From Vitis vinifera (Eukaryota; Streptophyta; Magnoliopsida; Vitales; Vitaceae): 64,000 nucleotides of DNA. The DNA lies in NCBI RefSeq assembly GCF_030704535.1, contig NC_081818.1:28373001-28437000 (forward strand), in the 5' to 3' direction. Shown here one piece after another: positions 10,440 through 21,565 of this stretch. The notes below the pieces were generated by a model. It worked only from the letters and a program-made list of their open reading frames with translations. It did no database searches and was not told the DNA's origin. The position numbers and the translations under genes were made by a program. Every line of letters begins with the position of its first letter. The first letter of the stretch is position 1.

Positions 10440-12740
10440 AACTTCACTGAAAAACTCTCCCAACTATCATAACAGAAGCAGTATAGTTGTAGTCCCTGAA
10501 ACAGAAAAAAAGGGTCATGGTGAACGTTGCTGTAGCCCATGTCAAAAGAGGATAAGCAAAGCGGAGAAATAGGGTTTTAGTTCATTTGAGTCCAAAAGAG
10601 ATTTGGATTCAGTTCTACTTTCGGGAAAAAATCAGCCAACGAAAAAGAAGCCCTGACAATCTGGGGAACCAACCACTCCCTCTTTTCCTCCTTTGGCATT
10701 GGCCCTTTTGCAATTATCTCAGATCAATTCACTGCCCCCCTCACTGCTCCATCATTCTCGTCACCTTGATGACGTTCTTTACAATTATTATTATTATATC
10801 TCCAATAATTTAGTTTAGAAAAAAACCCTAAATTGTTCTTAAAAAGTTAAAATGAAGAACTCTATTCAAAAGCGATTTCCTTTTATTTGATGGCCATAAT
10901 CAAATCACTCAATTGTGAGAGAATGAGACAAATTGAAACAGTTAAAAGGTGAAAACGAGTCCACAAATATTGATCAGTTCAGAGGAATGATCATGAAGCA
11001 ATCATTGATAACCGCAAAATTGGGTTTTTGCAACCCACTGGAGGATGGGTGAGCCCCAAATGCCCAAATCCCCAAATCCCCATTCATAAGACCTCATCTC
11101 CATTTTGGTATGCATTTCTTTAATGGGTTAATGCTGTACTCACTTGTTATTTATGGTAAATGACTGAGGAAGAATTTCTACGTTCAGGGGGAGCTGCTTG
11201 ATGAGAATTGGCATACTGGCATAGACGTGCCGAATTCTTCATGGAGAAAAAGGTATTTTCTTATGATCAATAAAGGTTTCATTCAGTGATTTGAAAAAGA
11301 GGCTTTTTATTATGTGGAGGGTATGTGGCTTTGTCTGCAGGCTCTGGACCAATCAATCTCATAAAGAGACCCTGTTGATTCTAAAAGTTCAAAGAACAGA
11401 GGCAATTAGTTGTCCCTTTTTCCTAAAATTTTGAGTGGAAGAATGGGTCTGACCACCCTGCAATGGACATGCAAGGTGAAAGATACCATCACAGATGAGT
11501 TGCAGAAAACAAAACCAGGAGGAAACATCGTAAAAACCCTAGGAAGGAAAAATGATAATAAAAGAAACATACATTTAATCCAAGAGAGAGATCCATTTCT
11601 CCATAGATGAATGGCAGCAAAAGAATTGGGTAGCCATTAAATTGAACTTCAACGACAAACTTAGTAAATTGCATACATGTAAAGAGACATTAACCAGAAT
11701 GGGATTTATTATTTATTATTTATTATTTATTATTTAATTTTTTTGTGATTAGAATATCACATTTATAGAAGATGAGTAGATAGAGTTTTATGGAAATTTT
11801 GTTGCACAAAATAAGTGGAGAGGATAGAACTTGAATATAAAAAGAAAAAGGAAATTGAAAAAGAGAGAAAATTTAAAATTTAAAAAAAAAAACAAAAAAA
11901 ATTCGTATATTTAATCAATAGGAATCAATGATTGAATGTAAATAAAGATTAAAAAAAAAAGCATTTAATTACCACCTAAAGTGAGAAAATTATGATAAAG
12001 ACTAAAGTGAAATTTTTTAGCTGCAACAGTTTGCTTAGTGGTTAAGGGATCTTTTAGAATGGACATTATCTTTTGTGGGTTTTTCTAGGCTGGCTGATAC
12101 CTACCTTTTCTTTCACAAAAGTGATTCTCTTTCCCTAAACCTGCCCTTCAGTTGGAGGCCTCACTCCTCAGTCCTCACATTCTATTCTACTCCTTAAAGC
12201 ATACTGACATCATAATGGCAGATACTGCCATGGAACTCAGTGGGCAGCAGGGATGATTTGGACACCGTAAAATGTCAGCTTCATTCACAAGTGGGTGTTG
12301 ATCTTTCAGCCTATAAATACTTTATGTTCACACTCTGATTTTTCTCTTTTCTTTTCTTTTCTTTCTTTTAAATATATAAAGCAATAATTATAATTTTTGT
12401 TTTCCTTGGAACTTTTTGAAAGAGTTGAAGGAATATTAATAACTTTTGGCATATACCTTATGTTTGCCATGTACTGAATGGGTTGGTTTATGGCCATCAA
12501 GTTGTGTCTTTTATTGTGGACTTGGTTGCTTCTCAACCATACTCTTCTATCATGAATATGATTGAAGGTAAGTTTTACTGGTCTCTTGTTGGTAATAGTC
12601 TTCTATTGTGAACACGATTGAAGGTTTGAAATTTGAGTTCAATCCTTCTTATCTTCATTTCTATCACGGGCTATGATGAAAAGTGGTGATTTGAAGGTTT
12701 ATATATATAGAATATCACGCAGCAAATGAACGAAATGTGC

Positions 12741-12764
12741 GTTCACACTGTTTCACGTGTGAAC
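12741..12764. promoter_or_regulatory. Palindrome containing a G-box/ABRE-like CACGTG
   Basis: GTTCACAC (12741-12748) and GTGTGAAC (12757-12764) are exact inverted repeats eight bases apart. CACGTG at 12754-12759, extended to CACGTGT, is a G-box/ABRE core recognised by plant bZIP and bHLH factors. It lies about 410 bp upstream of the SAP12-like start codon. Function is inferred. Confidence 0.45.
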
Positions 12765-13042
12765 ACCTTTTCTTTTTCTTTTTTTTAAGGTTTAAGTTTT
12801 GTGGGCCTCCTTGATTTACTTTGTTATTTTTAAATCTTATTATATGTGGGGTCTCTCCTACTTTGTAGACAGAGGGAATTGGATTCCCCACTTTTACATA
12901 TAAGGGCCCGCACAAAGTTGGGCCTAGAGAGTGCAGGGCCCAGGTCCATGCGTTATGGGCGCAATTTGTGTGGATTGAATATTGGCCCACAAATTTGACC
13001 CGTTGCTTGGCTACCGTCCGAGGGTTGGCTGAGAAACAGATG

Positions 13043-13055
13043 GAAGTTTCGAGAA
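13043..13055 (+). promoter_or_regulatory. Perfect three-unit heat-shock element
   Basis: The sequence GAAGTTTCGAGAA matches GAA-nn-TTC-nn-GAA exactly, the binding site of a heat-shock-factor trimer. It lies 48 bp upstream of the TATA box at 13103 and 115 bp upstream of the start codon of the SAP12-like gene, a normal place for a functional site. It is followed by GAGTC, a partial fourth unit. Confidence 0.7.
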
Positions 13056-13102
13056 GAGTCAGGATTGGGCCTTGGCTTCGGCGCCAAGAAACCCCAAACC
13101 CA

Positions 13103-13108
13103 TATAAA
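13103..13108 (+). promoter_or_regulatory. TATA box of the SAP12-like gene
   Basis: TATAAA lies 62 bp upstream of the start codon at 13170, leaving a short leader of about 30 bases. It is the nearest canonical TATA sequence and is correctly spaced from the heat-shock element. Confidence 0.6.
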
Positions 13109-13169
13109 CTTACGTAGCTAATGGATGAATATTTTCATTCATTATTCAGACTGAAAAACAAGGAGAGAG

Positions 13170-13858
13170 ATGGGAGAAGGAACAGAGGCTTTTCCAGATC
13201 TTGGAAGACACTGTCAACGTTCAGATTGCAATCAACTCGATTTTCTGCCGTTCAAATGTGATGGGTGTCACCAGGTATTTGTTTCCTTTCCATATTATTC
13301 TCGTTTGGTTGCTGAGAAAATCTGAGGGTTTAAGTTTGGATGCCTAATTGGTTATTGAATGAAATCGCATGCATGGGAATACATTATATGCAGGTGTTTT
13401 GCTTAGAACACAGAACATACAAGTCCCACGAGTGCCCCAAACCAGAACCCAACAGCAGGAAGGTGGTGGTGTGCGAAACCTGTTCGACATCGATCGAAAC
13501 CACAGGGCGAGATGAAAAAGAAGAGAAGGCCATGTTAGAGAGGCATGAGAAGTCAGGGGACTGCGACCCGTCAAAGAAAAAGAAGCCAATTTGCCCAGTT
13601 CGGAGGTGCAAGGAGGTACTCACCTTCTCAAATACAAGTACCTGCAAAACTTGTCAACTCAACTTCTGCCTCAAGCATCGGTTCCCCATTGAACATGCTT
13701 GCAAGCAACGGTTGCCATCCTCGACAACGGGGGCTAAAGAGCGGTGGAGCGACAAGTTCTTGGCGGCGTTGGGGGCTAGGATTGGGAACGATTGCGCCAA
13801 GAATGGTGGGCGGACGGTGTCCCCACCTGGTACCAGTCATCCTGTCAAAGCGTGTTGA
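13170..13858 (+). CDS. SAP12: Zinc-finger AN1 stress-associated protein, SAP12-like
   Basis: Two exons, 13170-13274 and 13394-13858, joined in phase 0 across a 119-bp GT-AG intron, give 189 residues. The start [15 protein letters not shown] matches the SAP12/PMZ family. AN1 finger 1 uses C15, C20, C30, C33, C38, H41, H47 and C49. AN1 finger 2 uses C102, C107, C119, C122, C127, H130, H136 and C138. The intron falls inside finger 1. Unlike most plant SAPs there is no A20 finger, and unlike SAP11/13 no C2H2 tail, which points to the SAP12 type. In Arabidopsis this gene is strongly stress-responsive. The perfect heat-shock element upstream agrees with heat or proteotoxic-stress induction. Its biochemical role, possibly ubiquitin/proteasome binding, is family inference. 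Confidence 0.95.
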
Positions 13859-14516
13859 GATTTTATATGATTTGTACATTTTGTTGATTATAATTTATAT
13901 GCATTGTTACCACCAGATGTTATATTGGAACCAATGTTGAATTCAACAAGATGAAGGTTTATGGTATTATATGGTAAGCAACTGCACTATATGAAAGGCC
14001 CCATTAGAATCTGACACTTATCATATAGATGAAAATTTTCAGAAACCAAAGACATGTACAAAATGAATCATCCAGATTCAACCGCAGACTGAATTTACAT
14101 GCATTTTGCATTCATGCACCTGGGATCCAGGCAATTTTCTCTCTTCCTTTCACCAAGTGGGAGGTAGAGGAAGTATATTCAACAGTAGAGCATGGGCTAT
14201 GGAGACCAAATAAAATATGTGAATCATGAGCCGTGGACAACAATGAAATGATCTTTTACAAAGCTACAATTCAATGCCTCGTTTGTTTTTCACCTTGTTC
14301 CAAATAATCAATTCACATACATTCTTGTCAGCATTAATTTCTCAAAGCAATTGAATTTTTGTAAGGACAGAAATTTTCAATTGATACAACATCCAATCCC
14401 TTTTAAACCCTAACTTCAAAAAGGAATACACCCATTCCAATTTTTGGATCAGACTTCTCTCAAGAGTACAGACACAAGAAAAAGTAGCTCTTTACAAATG
14501 CAGCTGAGTTATGGAG
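13859..14516. other. Intergenic region between convergent SAP12-like and SAM-domain genes
   Basis: Probably the 3' untranslated regions of two convergent genes. No other gene, RNA or repeat recognised. Confidence 0.6.
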
Positions 14517-17500
14517 TCATGGGGGTTGTCGTCTAGAACGTGACAAGAGAGCAAGAAGAATCTTCTTTCTTGGACCCTGCAAATCAAACAGCCCTGTAAG
14601 CAGCAGATACCCAACTCGTCCCCAAGGGAAAAACTATGTATTAACTTGTAATATCCTAGCATTTCATGGTACCAAGCTGGCAGGAAGTCATGCATGCAGT
14701 GCAGTGTGGCAATTCAAACTGATACATATACTAATAATGAGAATGATACCTCACCACTTCATGATAGATGGATGGGGAAGATATACAAGATTAGAGTAAT
14801 GATAAGCAGCTAACATAGCAGTTGCCACTGTCCGCACATGGCTTTCAGGAAGAGAAAATGAAATTCAAAAGCTTGGACCACATTTGCTTCCCACAAAGGA
14901 GCCTATTGCTTAATTTCAGGCCTTCATAATGCTCAAATGACACTTAAATAGACAATGAATGCATATTCAATTGACAATTAGATAGTTGCATGAGACACAT
15001 GATACTGTGGACAGATGAAATACACCAGCTCGGCAATAAAATTTATATTCACAATGGGAAAAAGGATAAACCAGAAAAAAAAAAAGGGATGATAATAGTT
15101 TCATAGAACAGTAGAAATATTCAGAAATGAAAATACCATTGGAATTCCCATCTCTTTAAGGTCATTGTCCCCCATCTGCTTCAAAGCAGTCATATCCACC
15201 TGCAAATTTTGTGAAACATTTCCTAAATCCACTGACAATAAGGAAAAGATGGTATATTTATATTTCTAGGGAGCTTTGCTACATCATGAATATTAAAGAA
15301 TAAACACTAGAGCAGATACTATGTGCTCTTCCATTTGTCCAGAAATGGCAGCTTATATTTTATTCAAATGAAACCCCCATAAGAGAGGCATCTAAATCCT
15401 ACTATGGAAGATTCATCTCCAATCATCATCTTTTTCGGACATCTGACAAAAGAAGCAAATTACTTACCTCCTCAGCTTGAAAATTAATGACATATTTCTC
15501 CAAACCAAGTGAATGCAACAAGCTACTGACATTTACAGGTTCATTACCCTGTAATAAGCAAAAAAGACATGACGAAAAGAAGAATAAAGAGGCTCAAAGG
15601 TAACATTTCAAAACAAAAATATTACAACCACAGACATCATACTGGCATATTAAGAGTTCCATCTATTCGTCAATTATAGGTATGATTTAGATCATCTAAA
15701 GATGAAAAGCAACAAAGGAATTAGTCTAAGCTAAAAATCCAGCTGATTTTAATCAACTTAACAGGGAAGTAAACAATGTCATCTTAACATAACTAGACCA
15801 AATTGCCTATCAAAAAAGAAAAATGGAAAAAAAAAAAAAAAAAAAGGAAAAACACCAGGCCAAAGTGCTACCAGGCTAACATTCATACTTAATCCTCACT
15901 GAGCCAAGTTGCAAACCATATTAGTTTCAGTTTTGACAGACAAACAGAAAATTCATAAACACCTTAACAATTCATCATCCATAAGTATACAGCATGCAAG
16001 ATGTAAAGAACTAGTGCCAAAAAGTACAATAACATTTGGAATTATATTAGGCCACGCCTCATTTAAGCATCAGTGCAAAACCCAACATCAGATGTATCTA
16101 AGATGAGAGATACTGTCTTGGAAATCAACAAAAACAGGTAATTCCATGAAATCTGTCCTCCAAAAGAAAAAGTAGTGTCAAATGCCTATCAAAAAAAATA
16201 AAGAAAAAAAGAAAAAGTTGCGTCAATACCAATGATTAATCTATTAACCTAGTTTCCACATGCAGATCTCTTAGATTGGACCCAATGTTAATTATCGATC
16301 CTATATAGAAAATCATCTGATCCAATGTTTATCAAGATCATAAAACTGGAAAAAGAAGAATCCATTTTCAATTAAGTATGACACAAGCATAAACATGTAT
16401 AAAAAGTACCAAAATGGTGTAGCATAAACTAGAGGAGTGTCGTTTAAATGACAATTCCATTCAAATCATTAGCATTGCTTGTGTCTGATATATCAAAACC
16501 TGATAAGTATAATTTCTAAACCAAACCAATAAATGTGAACAAATATTGTCCCTATCAGCCTGCTGTATTAGCAGTAAGCCAACGTGATTGTTGAGCCCAA
16601 AAAAAGTTTTAGTTAACAAAAGGAAAATACTAGTACCATATATGAGTTTTTCGGCATGGCGCCACCTGCTAGTGGAAGTCGAGTGGCTGCCTTTGTAGTT
16701 TCAAGGGTTGCTTTCATTGTAAGTGGGGCTGAGCCTGTCGATCTAGGAGGATCAAGAACATTACTACTCAAAAACCGTCCAGTTCTTGAAGCATCAATTG
16801 CTCTCACTGATGAAACTTGCCTCAGTTTATCGATATTCCTTGGTGGTGACAGCCCCCTAGAACTTTTGAAAATTCTTTCTGGTGATCTAGATCTGAATCC
16901 ATCCCTGCTCCAAGAAGAGTAAGATCTTCCCAAAGAGTCCACCTGGAGCAAATCATCTGCGCTTCCGACACGGGGAGTCCGTCTCAAAAGACTGCTTCCA
17001 TTTGGTTCAGACCTTTGCTGCATCATTTTATTGTTTGCTGCAGGCCGAACTGTTCTTGACAGGTTCTCACGCAAGTCCATCCTTTCATGCACTTCAACAT
17101 CACCCCTTGTTTGCCTAGATTGTTTCTTGCGCATCAATGTAAATCGGAGGTCATTTGGACCAGCATGGAAATCTTCAGTTATTAAGTTGCCAAAGTCAAT
17201 GTTAGCAAAGCACATAAGGGAAAAAATCTATAAAACATAACTACAGCTTTTAAAATCCACTCCAGCCTTACCTGCACTCCGCGTGCCTTCATCCCCTCGG
17301 TGTCTGGAAAATGGTATTCAACCCATCAATATCAAATCAAAGAACATCTTGTGACTACCAATTACAAACAAAAAGAACACTCACATTAAGGATACCACAA
17401 TCAAAAACATTTACTTCTGTTTGAAAGAAAAGAGATTTCTGTGTTAGATTTTATTTACAAAGCTTAGATGTGTTCCAAAACTAAAAATGCATAGATTAAA

Positions 17501-19409
17501 ATCTCATAATGTTCCTAGGGCTGCAACTTGGGTGGGTTGATCGGGTTAATGACTAACCCAAATGCAATTCAAATTAAGAAACAATCAACCCAAGTTCAAC
17601 CCTACCCAACCTCTAAACCAAGCTACTTAACCCAAGCTCAACCCAACCTCATTTTTCTAAACTCATGTTGAATTTAGGTTTTTCAAGTTAAGACTCTGGT
17701 TGATCAGGTTGGTTGGATTACATAATTCAAAATTCATCCATGATATTTTTTAAAACATTTTTCTGTATATTTATATGAAATTTAAATAGTAAATAGGACC
17801 ATATTCAAGATAGCAACAAAAAATAAACGTAAATTTATATATTTCCTAAAAAAATAAAAATATATACAATGTAATATAATTTGATATTTTTTTCTTAAAA
17901 TATTAAAAAATGAATATTATTATATAAGATAATATGCATTATAAATATTATAAAAACATTAAATCAAGTTTCGGTTGGGCTTGGGTTGTCCGAACCTTGA
18001 CCTAAGCCCAAACCCAAATTGAGTTTGGGTTTAAAAAATCTAACCCAAGCTCAACCCAAATATTAAAAATAATTGTCTAAAGCCGCCCAAATGTTGGATT
18101 GTGTCCAGGTTGGGGCGTGTTGGGCCAACTCGTCCAAGTTACACCCCTAAATGTTCCACGATCCAGAAATTGTAAATCTGCTTCAATATCCAATAATGTT
18201 CAATGAAAATGAGAATGCATATATCAGAATTATGAAGTATGATCAACTATTAGAGCACCAAAATTACATTATTTAAATTAAGCTACTTCTGACAAACAGA
18301 AGAACGCACCTCTTACTCATTGACAACGAGGAAGAATCCACATTACTCCCCAATCTATCTCTTATTGACCGTTTGCTTCCAGACATTTTCCGATCATCAT
18401 CAACATCATCAGATATTGCTCCTCCCCTCTTTACCACTTTCTAAAAATTGAAAAAGAATACAAATGCACACTTATTTTATACTCTGGTTGTTGATACAAC
18501 TGAGAAAAAGAAAATAAATAAATTGGGTTTCTGATCATTTTTAACCCTGCTCCAAAGAAAAATGGTAGTTGAGTTGATTTTTTAATTTTACAGACCAGAA
18601 CAGCAGAAAATACAGTGATTGGGTTCTTTTTCTTTTCTGTTTTTTTACCCCTCACATGTCAGCAACCAAACAAAGCTGCTAAAAATGTATTGAAGCCAGA
18701 AAATAAGGTACTTATGTGAAACTTCAGCTCGAAGGACCAGGAATGATTTCAAAACAGACACAGCATGATATAGAGTAGCATTATGGCGAAATTGCCTGAT
18801 TTGCAGACTCAAATCACACAACCATCGATTATGTGAATAATTAGATGTCTAAAACAAGTGGTTCCAAATTGGCCCCTTCACCAAAATCCCAACCCCAAAT
18901 GAAAAAAAAAAAAAAACTCTTAACTGATCTGAGAATATTGAATGCTCAGTTTTGCTGCAGAGAAGCAAAGAAAAAACAAACAGAAACTAAAAACTATTTA
19001 CAACCGTGCACTTAACCGCAAACTTAGCTAACCAAACTAAAATGCTCCATCAACGAAACCCTAACCCTACCAAACTGAAGACTAAATTCACCTTAGAATT
19101 GATAGCAAAATACAGGACCACAAAAAGAAAAGAAACACACAAATTTCCGAATCTCAGAAATTTCCCTCTTCTGGAGCCTGACCAAAACAAATCTCCCCAC
19201 CCAACGGAACCTAAAACCGAAATCAGAAAAAGAATAACCAGTAGATTTCAAAATTTTATCTTCGACTCATTTCTTCCCCCTGAGCTTTCTCGACAACCAA
19301 ACCAAACAGACGGAAAAAGAATCACAAAAAAAAAAAAAAAAAAAAAAATCCAGAGAGAATGTACCTGTCCAGTGCGGCCAAGGGTTATGGTGACCTGAGG
19401 CTTCGACAT
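14517..19409 (-). CDS. SAM-domain protein of unknown function (plant-conserved)
   Basis: Seven exons join in frame: 19365-19409, 18310-18440, 17272-17303, 16637-17172, 15468-15548, 15137-15199 and 14517-14576, giving 315 residues. The protein starts MSKPQVTITLGRTGQKVVKR. The middle is basic, Ser/Arg-rich and low in complexity (for example SPERIFKSSRGLSPPRN), and probably disordered. It ends with a sterile-alpha-motif domain at about residues 252-311: VSSLLHSLGLEKYVINFQAEE, then MTALKQMGDNDLKEMGIP, then GPRKKILLALLSR. SAM domains mediate protein-protein or RNA binding; no specific function can be assigned. Exon 3 is only 32 nt. A hAT-type MITE sits in intron 2 and two LINE-tail insertions in intron 4. 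Exon joints fit phase and GT-AG rules. The exon 4 acceptor (after CTGAAG) is the least certain because that frame stays open upstream. Confidence 0.88.
15803..15853 (+). mobile_element. Short LINE-tail insertion in SAM-gene intron 4
   Basis: The insertion starts TTGCCTATC and continues as an A-rich stretch of about 40 bases. It is flanked by ACTAGACCAAA (792-802 within 15 kb) and ACCAGGCCAAA (854-864), matching at 9 of 11 positions with two transitions. It has the same GCCTATC-poly(A) signature as the full LINE tail near 7710. Confidence 0.5.
16182..16206 (+). mobile_element. Short LINE-tail insertion in SAM-gene intron 4
   Basis: A 25-bp insertion, ATGCCTATC plus an A-rich run, lies between AAAAGAAAAAGTAGTGTCAA (16162-16181) and AAAAGAAAAAGTTGCGTCAA (16207-16226). 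The flanks match at 18 of 20 positions. Interpreted as a LINE 3' end with target-site duplication; part of the left-flank A-richness could inflate the match. Confidence 0.65.
17516..18149. mobile_element. hAT-type MITE in SAM-gene intron 2
   Basis: A 634-bp element without coding capacity. The left end reads TAGGGCTGCAACTTGGGTG and the inverted right end TAGGGGTGTAACTTGGACG. It is flanked by a perfect 8-bp target-site duplication, AATGTTCC, at 17508-17515 and 18150-18157. The TAGGG ends and 8-bp duplication are hAT superfamily hallmarks. The interior carries many AACCCAA/TTGGGTT repeats and an AT-rich centre. It lies between exons 2 and 3 and leaves splice sites intact. Confidence 0.9.
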
Positions 19410-20976
19410 TTCTCCTCAGACCCAACTCGATCCGGGGGAAAGAGAGAGAATCTAGTATTATATGTATGGAAGGAATGAAAATTGGGGGAGAAAATCACAG
19501 GGTTACCGCCTTGGAAAAGTAGCTGAAACCCTAGCTACGGAAATGATGCAGGAGCAGAACAGCGTCGGCTTCCTTGTGGGCTCCGGGTCACGCCTCTTTT
19601 TTCTTTAGCACGCGCCACGCGCCACGCGCTACGCGCTCTCCGCCTCTCAGGTCTCTCAACTCCGTCAAAATGCCTCCGAGGAGCCCATGTCTGAATATGA
19701 CATCATATCACTCCCCCTTCCTAGACTCCAAAATAATATCTGATTAAAAATGATATCATCTCTGAATTTGTTTGTGTTTGGCTACGAAGAATACGAGGAA
19801 AAAAAATCGAGGGAAAGAAAATATATATATATATATAATTAAAAATTTAATTTTCTTACTATCTTTTTTCTTTCTTTTGATTCTTTTCATAAACCAAACG
19901 TAGTGCTAAGTGTGTTTTTGGTTATGAAAAAAAGGAAATATGGAAGGAGTCTTGGAGGAGAAGAAAGGTCTTGGTGGTGGAAACGGCTGGAATGATTCAT
20001 GAAAGACTTCTTTTTCTTTGAAAGTTGCAGGGAAAAGAATTTGATTAGAAGTGTTGAAAGTTGAAACCGCGGCCTAAGCAAAATTTTAGAGGTGACTTTG
20101 TTTCCCAAACTTACATGCAAAGGAAAGAGTGAGAAAATTTCTGAGAAATTAAGGTTTACAATTTTTTTTCCTTATTTTAATGTTAATAAAAATATTTCTT
20201 TTTAAAAAATGGGATATATTTTCTATTTTTTGGTTTTAGAATAAAAAATAGTATTAATTTTATATAAGATATAGAAATTGTGATGGGAGAGTTATAGTAA
20301 TAAATAAGGGTTTTAAAAACTAATTAAAAATATTAAAATATCTTTTCTTTTCTTTTTTTTTTACTTCCACGGATTTTAAATTTTTTTAAAATGATAGGAT
20401 AAGATGTTATAATTTTATAGAAAAGTTTTTAATTTTAAAAGCAAAAAAAATGAGGTACATCCAAAAAATTTTTAAAACAGTTTTAAAAAAATGTTTTTGA
20501 AATTGTTTTTTTTTTTTTATGCTTTATAGAATAAAAGTCTAATTGGAAACTTAAATTATTTTATTTTATTTTACCTATTTTAAATATTTTGAAATATGTT
20601 TTAAAAGTAATTTTTATATATAGTATTTTCATTACATATATTTATATAATTATTTTTTAAAACAGTCCTTAAAAAATAAGTGAAAACAATAAAAAATAAC
20701 TAAAATACATTATTTGAAAACACTGTATTTTATATTTCTTAAGAACATAAAAGATTATCAAAAATGTTTTCTTGATTTTACGTTTCAAAAAATAGAAAAT
20801 TGTTTTTGAAAACAAAAATAGAAAATTGTTTTTGAAAACAACTCGTTCTTTGAACTTTTCTCATCAAAAGTAGGAAGATTTTTTTTTTTCGGCATTTTTT
20901 CTCATATCTCATATAAAAGGTAAGATTTATTTCTTTCATTTTATTTTTCTGGCATAAATTATAATAAATGCACTCT

Positions 20977-21033
<57 letters not shown>

Positions 21034-21565
21034 TGCTGAATCTGATGATGTAAGAGATGATGTAATTTTTACTTCGCAAAACATAATGAGAATTTGACAA
21101 CAAATGTTCTAAATCCAGAACCATTGCAAAATTGATTGTTGCAACTACCAAAATCACAAGCTTCAAACACAGTTTCAGCTACCTCTACTTTGACTCAGGC
21201 ATTCCACAGAGGCCTTGCATGGCTTCAGCTACCTTGAATTCGAAAACACTGCTAAAAAATTTGCTGGTTCTTCTCTGGGAGGTTTGAGAGAGAATCAAGT
21301 CAAATTAGTATACATTTCATTGATGGGGTCTGACTATTGCATTCCTTTCCAGAGGATATGTAGAAGCTGTGCAGATCGTGTGGTTATTTGCCATTTCCAA
21401 AGGTATTATTGGGGATCCATGACAGGAGCTCTGAGCAAATGAGGAATGAAGGAAAGAGAGAAAATGTAGAATGTAGGAGAAAAACCAGAATCGGTTCCTC
21501 ATAGCATATGAACATACATACAAGTGGTGATTGTTAAAAGAGGTGAGAATTCAATACACTAAGCA
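19410..21565. other. Intergenic region, SAM-domain gene to FTRC
   Basis: The first 250 bases are probably leader and promoter of the SAM-domain gene and include a GC-rich run of CACGCGC-type repeats at about 19609-19637. Positions 20160-20870 are AT-rich, with a 27-bp tandem duplication at about 20789-20841. A (TA)n microsatellite lies at 20979-21031. The part next to 21566 is probably the FTRC 3' region. No further gene. Confidence 0.6.
20979..21031. repeat. (TA)n microsatellite
   Basis: An uninterrupted TA repeat of about 26 units, 53 bp. Likely length-polymorphic between individuals. Confidence 0.95.

Larger units (their letters stand above)
10440..13169. other. Intergenic region between divergent U-box and SAP12-like genes
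   Basis: Leader and promoter of the U-box gene lie at the left and promoter of the SAP12-like gene at the right. In between is AT-rich DNA with an (ATTTATT)n-like run at about 11706-11737 and no supported gene. The promoter elements at the right end (12741-12764, 13043-13055, 13103-13108) are listed separately. Confidence 0.6.

Noticed and set aside
10440-10463. Extension of the U-box protein by eight codons to a TTG
   Set aside because: Plant genes very rarely start at TTG, and the ATG at 10439 gives a complete family-like N-terminus.
21215-21442. 75-codon plus-strand open frame downstream of FTRC
   Set aside because: It lies over the likely FTRC 3' untranslated region on the opposite strand and has no recognisable features.
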